A stretch of 64,000 bases of DNA from UBA2589 sp965223235 (GTDB lineage Bacteria; Gemmatimonadota; Gemmatimonadetes; Longimicrobiales; Gaopeijiaceae), in contig CBDCVV010000012.1 in assembly GCA_965223235.1 (NCBI GenBank), positions 186,001-250,000 on the forward strand, written 5' to 3'. The notes beneath the pieces are model-generated. The model worked only from the letters and a program-made list of their open reading frames with translations, was not told the DNA's origin and did no database searches. Position numbers and translations under genes: made by a program. Shown here one piece after another: positions 60,601 through 64,000 of the stretch. Each line of letters opens with the position of its first letter. The first letter of the stretch is position 1.

Positions 60601-62167
60601 ATGGCCAACGACTCCCAACTCCGCGCTAGCGAGATCAAGGACGTCCTCCTCAACGAAATCGAGCGGTACGAGGACGAACTCCAAGCCGAGGAGATCGGCG
60701 AGGTGCTCGAAGTGAAGGACGGCATCGCCCGCATCTACGGACTGACCAAGGCGATGGCATCCGAGATGCTGGAGATCACCTCTTCCGACTCGGGCGAGGT
60801 AGTGTCGGCTTTGGCGTTGAACCTCGAAGAGGACAACATCGGCGCCGTCATCATGGGTGAGTGGACTCGCCTCCATGAGGGTGACCAGGTTCGCCGCACA
60901 GGGCGCGTTCTAGACGTTCCGGTGGGGGCGGGTTACCTCGGACGGGTGGTCGACTCGCTAGGCGAGCCGCAAGACGGTGCGGGCGCGATCGATGGGATCG
61001 AAGGTCGCCGCCAGATTGACATCGTCGCTCCCGGGATCGTGAAGCGGCAGCCAGTCGGCGAACCGATGCAGACGGGGATCAAGGCGATCGACTCGATGAT
61101 TCCGGTCGGTCGGGGACAGCGCGAGTTGATCATCGGTGATCGAGGCACGGGCAAGACCGCCGTTGCGATCGATGCGATCATCAACCAGAAAGATACCGAT
61201 GTGATCTGCATCTACTGTGCGATCGGGCAGCGTGCAGGGAAGGTGAGGAGCGTGGTCGAGACGCTCCGCGAACACGGCGCGATGGATTACACGATCGTCG
61301 TGACGGCGAACGCCTCCGATCCCGCTCCGATGCAGTACATCGCCCCGTATTCCGCGACCGCGCTCGCGGAGCACTTCATGTGGCAGGGCAAGCACACATT
61401 GGTCGTGTACGACGATCTCTCCAAGCAGGCTCAGGCGTATCGTCAGCTCTCGCTGGTCCTACGCCGCCCGCCGGGACGCGAAGCGTACCCGGGCGACGTC
61501 TTCTACCTCCACTCCAGGCTCCTCGAACGGGCTGCGAAGCTTTCCGATGAGCTCGGTGGTGGATCGCTAACGGCGCTCCCGATCATCGAGACCCAGGGCG
61601 GGGACGTCTCCGCGTACATCCCGACCAACGTGATCTCGATTACGGACGGACAGATCTTCTTGGAGCCGGATCTCTTCTTCTCGGGTGTCCGTCCGGCGGT
61701 GAACGTCGGAATTTCGGTCTCCCGCGTCGGTGGATCTGCCCAGATCAAGGCGATGAAGAAGGTCGCTGGACGCTTGCGGCTCGACCTGGCCCAGTTCTCG
61801 GGAACTCGAAGCCTTCGCTCAGTTCGGCTCGGACCTCGACGCCGCGACGCAGCGACAGCTCGCTCGCGGAGCCCGGACGGTCGAGATCCTGAAGCAGCCC
61901 CAGTATCAGCCGATGCCGGTGCAGAATCAGGTGGCCGTGATCTACGCTGTGACGAACGGGTATTTGGATGACGTTGCGCTCGAGAAGGTTCGCGAGTGGG
62001 AGCGCGGATTCCTCGAGGTGATGTCCGCGAAGCACTCGGAGGTGCTCGACGCGATCCGAAACGAAGGCCAGATGTCGGACGAGATTGCGGAGAAGCTGGT
62101 ATCGGCGATCGAAGGGTACAATGCCGCTTTCGCCGCGGAGCACGAGATGGCCGCGGTTCCGGCCTGA
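60601..62167 (+). CDS. atpA: ATP synthase subunit alpha (single-base frameshift)
   Basis: The catalytic-hexamer subunit. Starts MANDSQLRASEIKDVLLNEI; Walker A is GDRGTGKT at residues 179-186, followed by IYCAIGQRAGKVRSVVETL and DDLSKQAQAYRQLSLVLRRP. Frame is intact to about residue 399, then an extra T near 61798 breaks it: the expected FRELEAFAQFGSDLD continues one base later (TTC-T-CGGGAACTC), and that second frame runs on to a stop at 62167 with all the C-terminal family motifs (QPMPVQNQVAVIYAVTNGYL). Restored length would be about 522 residues. Since the gene is essential, a sequence error is likelier than a real mutation. A longer upstream frame from 60400 overlaps atpH and is rejected. 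Confidence 0.9.
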
Positions 62168-62196
62168 CCGAAACGGATCCCTAGGGGAGAGTCGAC

Positions 62197-63057
62197 GTGG
62201 CAGGCTCACGAGACGTAAAGAGACGGATCAAATCCGTCGAGAACACGCGGCAGATCACGCGCACGATGGAGCTGGTTGCGACATCGAAACTCAAGCGCGC
62301 GACCGATCGCGTTCATGCGGCTCGCCCGTATGCGGACGCCTTGCACGAGATCGTGGGGGGACTCTACTCACCCGAACTGAGTGAGAAGTATCCGATTCTT
62401 CGGAGGCCCGAAGAGACCAAGAGGGCCGCAGTCCTTCTTCTCACCGCGAACCGCGGACTGTGCGGCGGCTTCAATACGAATCTGATCAAGCAGGCTCGCA
62501 ACCTGATGGATGACCTGCGAGGCCAGGGGATCGAGACCGACCTCCATATCGCCGGGAAGAAAGGGGTCGCGTACTTCCGCTTCCGGGGGGAAGCGATCGA
62601 GACCGAGCGGTCCGACGTCTCCGACCACCCGACGGTAGACGACGCAGAGGCGATCGTCGCCCCCGTCCGCGAGGCATTCGAGAACGGCGATGTAGATGCC
62701 GTGTACCTCGTGAGCTCAAAGTTCAAATCCGCGATGTCGACGCCGCCGCACACGAGGGACCTCCTTCCGATCCAGGGAGACGAGGGAGCGTCTTCGGCCG
62801 ACGTCTACATTCTGAGTCCGAGCGGGGACATGATTCTCGAGCGGATTCTTCCGGCGTACATCCGCAATGCGGTGTACACGGCTCTGGTCGAGAACGCCGC
62901 CGCCGAGCAAGGCGCTCGGCGTTCGGCGATGAAGTCAGCAACGGATAACGCCGGTGACGTGCTCGAGCACCTCACTCGGACGTATAACCGGGCCCGCCAG
63001 GCCCAGATCACGCAGGAGATCGCCGAAATCGTCGGTGGCTCCGCCGCCCTTGAGTAG
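62197..63057 (+). CDS. atpG: ATP synthase subunit gamma
   Basis: A 286-residue central stalk subunit, GTG start. RDVKRRIKSVENTRQITRTM and VATSKLKRATDRV form the N-terminal coiled coil, AVLLLTANRGLCGGFNTNL the core motif, and RSAMKSATDNAGDVLEHLTR the C-terminal coil. Full length and intact, between the two frameshifted subunit genes. Confidence 0.95.
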   Translation: MAGSRDVKRRIKSVENTRQITRTMELVATSKLKRATDRVHAARPYADALHEIVGGLYSPELSEKYPILRRPEETKRAAVLLLTANRGLCGGFNTNLIKQARNLMDDLRGQGIETDLHIAGKKGVAYFRFRGEAIETERSDVSDHPTVDDAEAIVAPVREAFENGDVDAVYLVSSKFKSAMSTPPHTRDLLPIQGDEGASSADVYILSPSGDMILERILPAYIRNAVYTALVENAAAEQGARRSAMKSATDNAGDVLEHLTRTYNRARQAQITQEIAEIVGGSAALE

Positions 63058-63086
63058 CAACCAGCGAGTAGGGATACAGAGCAATC

Positions 63087-64000
63087 ATGGCTGAACACAA
63101 CGGAAAGGTCGTCCAGGTCATCGGTCCGGTGCTCGACGTCGAGTTCGACGCGGCCCACCTCCGGGAGATTTACAACGCGCTTTCGCTCAAGACGACGAAC
63201 GAAGCCGGTCAGGAGATCGAGCTCGTCGCCGAGGTGCAACAGCACATCGGTCGGGGCCAGGTACGGGCGGTCTCGATGTCGTCGACCGATGGAGTCACGC
63301 GCGGGATGGAGGTCGTCGATACGGGCGCTTCCATCTCCGTACCCGTGGGTGAGCCCGCGCTCGGACGGATCTTGAACGTGCTCGGCGAACCTGTCGACGA
63401 GCAGGGTCCGGTCGGTGGGGAGAACGCAGCCGATGTGGAACGGTGGCCGATCCATCGCCTCGCCCCGAAGTTCGACCAGCTCGAGCCGAAGACCGAGATC
63501 TTCGAGACCGGTATCAAGGTCGTCGATCTACTCGCGCCGTACGTGAAAGGTGGAAAGACCGGCCTCTTCGGTGGCGCTGGCGTGGGAAAGACCGTCATCA
63601 TCCAGGAGCTCATCAACAACATCGCGATGGAGCACGGCGGTAAGTCCGTCTTCTGCGGGGTGGGTGAACGGACGCGCGAGGCAACGACCTCTGGCTCGAG
63701 TTCAAAGAGGCCGGCGTCCTAGGCTCGACGGCACTGGTGTACGGCCAGATGAACGAGCCTCCGGGAGCCCGACTTCGCGTCGGCCTGTCTGGTCTCACCA
63801 TGGCGGAGTACTTCCGCGACGTGGAGGGACAGGACGTCCTGCTCTTCGTCGACAACATCTTCCGCTTCACTCAGGCCGGATCGGAGGTGTCTGCCCTTCT
63901 TGGACGCATGCCGTCGGCGGTGGGATACCAGCCCACCCTAGCCACGGAGATGGGTGAGCTCCAGGAGCGCATCACTTCGACAGCATCCGGCTCAATCACG
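63087..64000 (+). CDS. atpD: ATP synthase subunit beta (frameshifted, cut by window end)
   Basis: Catalytic subunit beginning MAEHNGKVVQVIGPVLDVEF; Walker A is GGAGVGKT at residues 162-169. At 63680/63681 a base, most likely one G of a GGG run, is missing: FCGVGERTRE should continue GNDLWLEFKEAG, and that sequence is read one frame over from 63681 on. It then runs through STALVYGQMNEPPGARLRVG and LLFVDNIFRFTQAGSEVSAL to the window edge, with no further break. The visible part covers about the first 305 of roughly 470-480 residues. atpC is expected beyond the window. Confidence 0.9.

Overview
The window is a GC-rich (roughly low-60s % by eye), gene-dense bacterial chromosome segment made of housekeeping genes, with no phage, IS element or CRISPR array. 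Overlapping start/stop codons (ATGA, GTGA) and GTG starts are common. A Gram-negative, type IV piliated, aerobic or microaerobic organism is implied by the outer-membrane secretin PilQ, lipoproteins, superoxide dismutase and F-type ATP synthase. My best guess is Gemmatimonadota or a close relative, based on overall protein character and gene combinations. That is inference and was not tested.

Left part (1-8.3 kb): a truncated ArsR-type regulator fused to a methyltransferase, a sodium/alanine symporter, a BtpA-family protein and DNA polymerase IV on the minus strand, a Mn-type superoxide dismutase, a LysM protein with a zinc-peptidase signature, and a large GT-C-type glycosyltransferase.

Type IV pilus region (8.3-25.4 kb): pilS-pilR, a GT2 glycosyltransferase, a TPR-containing membrane protein resembling O-mannosyltransferases, two tandem major-pilin-like genes behind a candidate sigma-54 promoter, a second sensor kinase/sigma-54 activator pair, four minor-pilin genes, and pilMNOPQ with a small lipoprotein. 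The prepilin peptidase pilD lies apart at 53.3 kb; pilB, pilT and pilC are not in the window. The order suggests regulated pilin production coupled to possible pilin glycosylation.

Middle (25.5-37.5 kb): aroC-aroK, then topA-trmFO-xerC-hslV-hslU in the order known from the Bacillus cod operon, then gcvT, a molybdopterin-biosynthesis MogA/MoaB protein and a sigma-54 activator whose receiver-like domain lacks the phosphorylation site. Then, on the minus strand (37.5-48.5 kb), a protein quality-control block reading tRNA-Leu, tig, clpP, clpX, lon, engB and a lipoprotein, preceded by dnaK and htrA.

Right part (48.7-64 kb): rhomboid protease, nucleoside transporter plus purine nucleoside phosphorylase, thiD, a SPOUT rRNA methyltransferase, pilD; a minus-strand group moxR-corC-gamma carbonic anhydrase-43-residue zinc ribbon; and the atp operon (atpZ, atpI-like, B, E, F, H, A, G, D), cut by the window end inside atpD. 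Both atpA and atpD carry single-base frameshifts in this sequence, which most likely are sequence errors because the downstream protein is intact in another frame.
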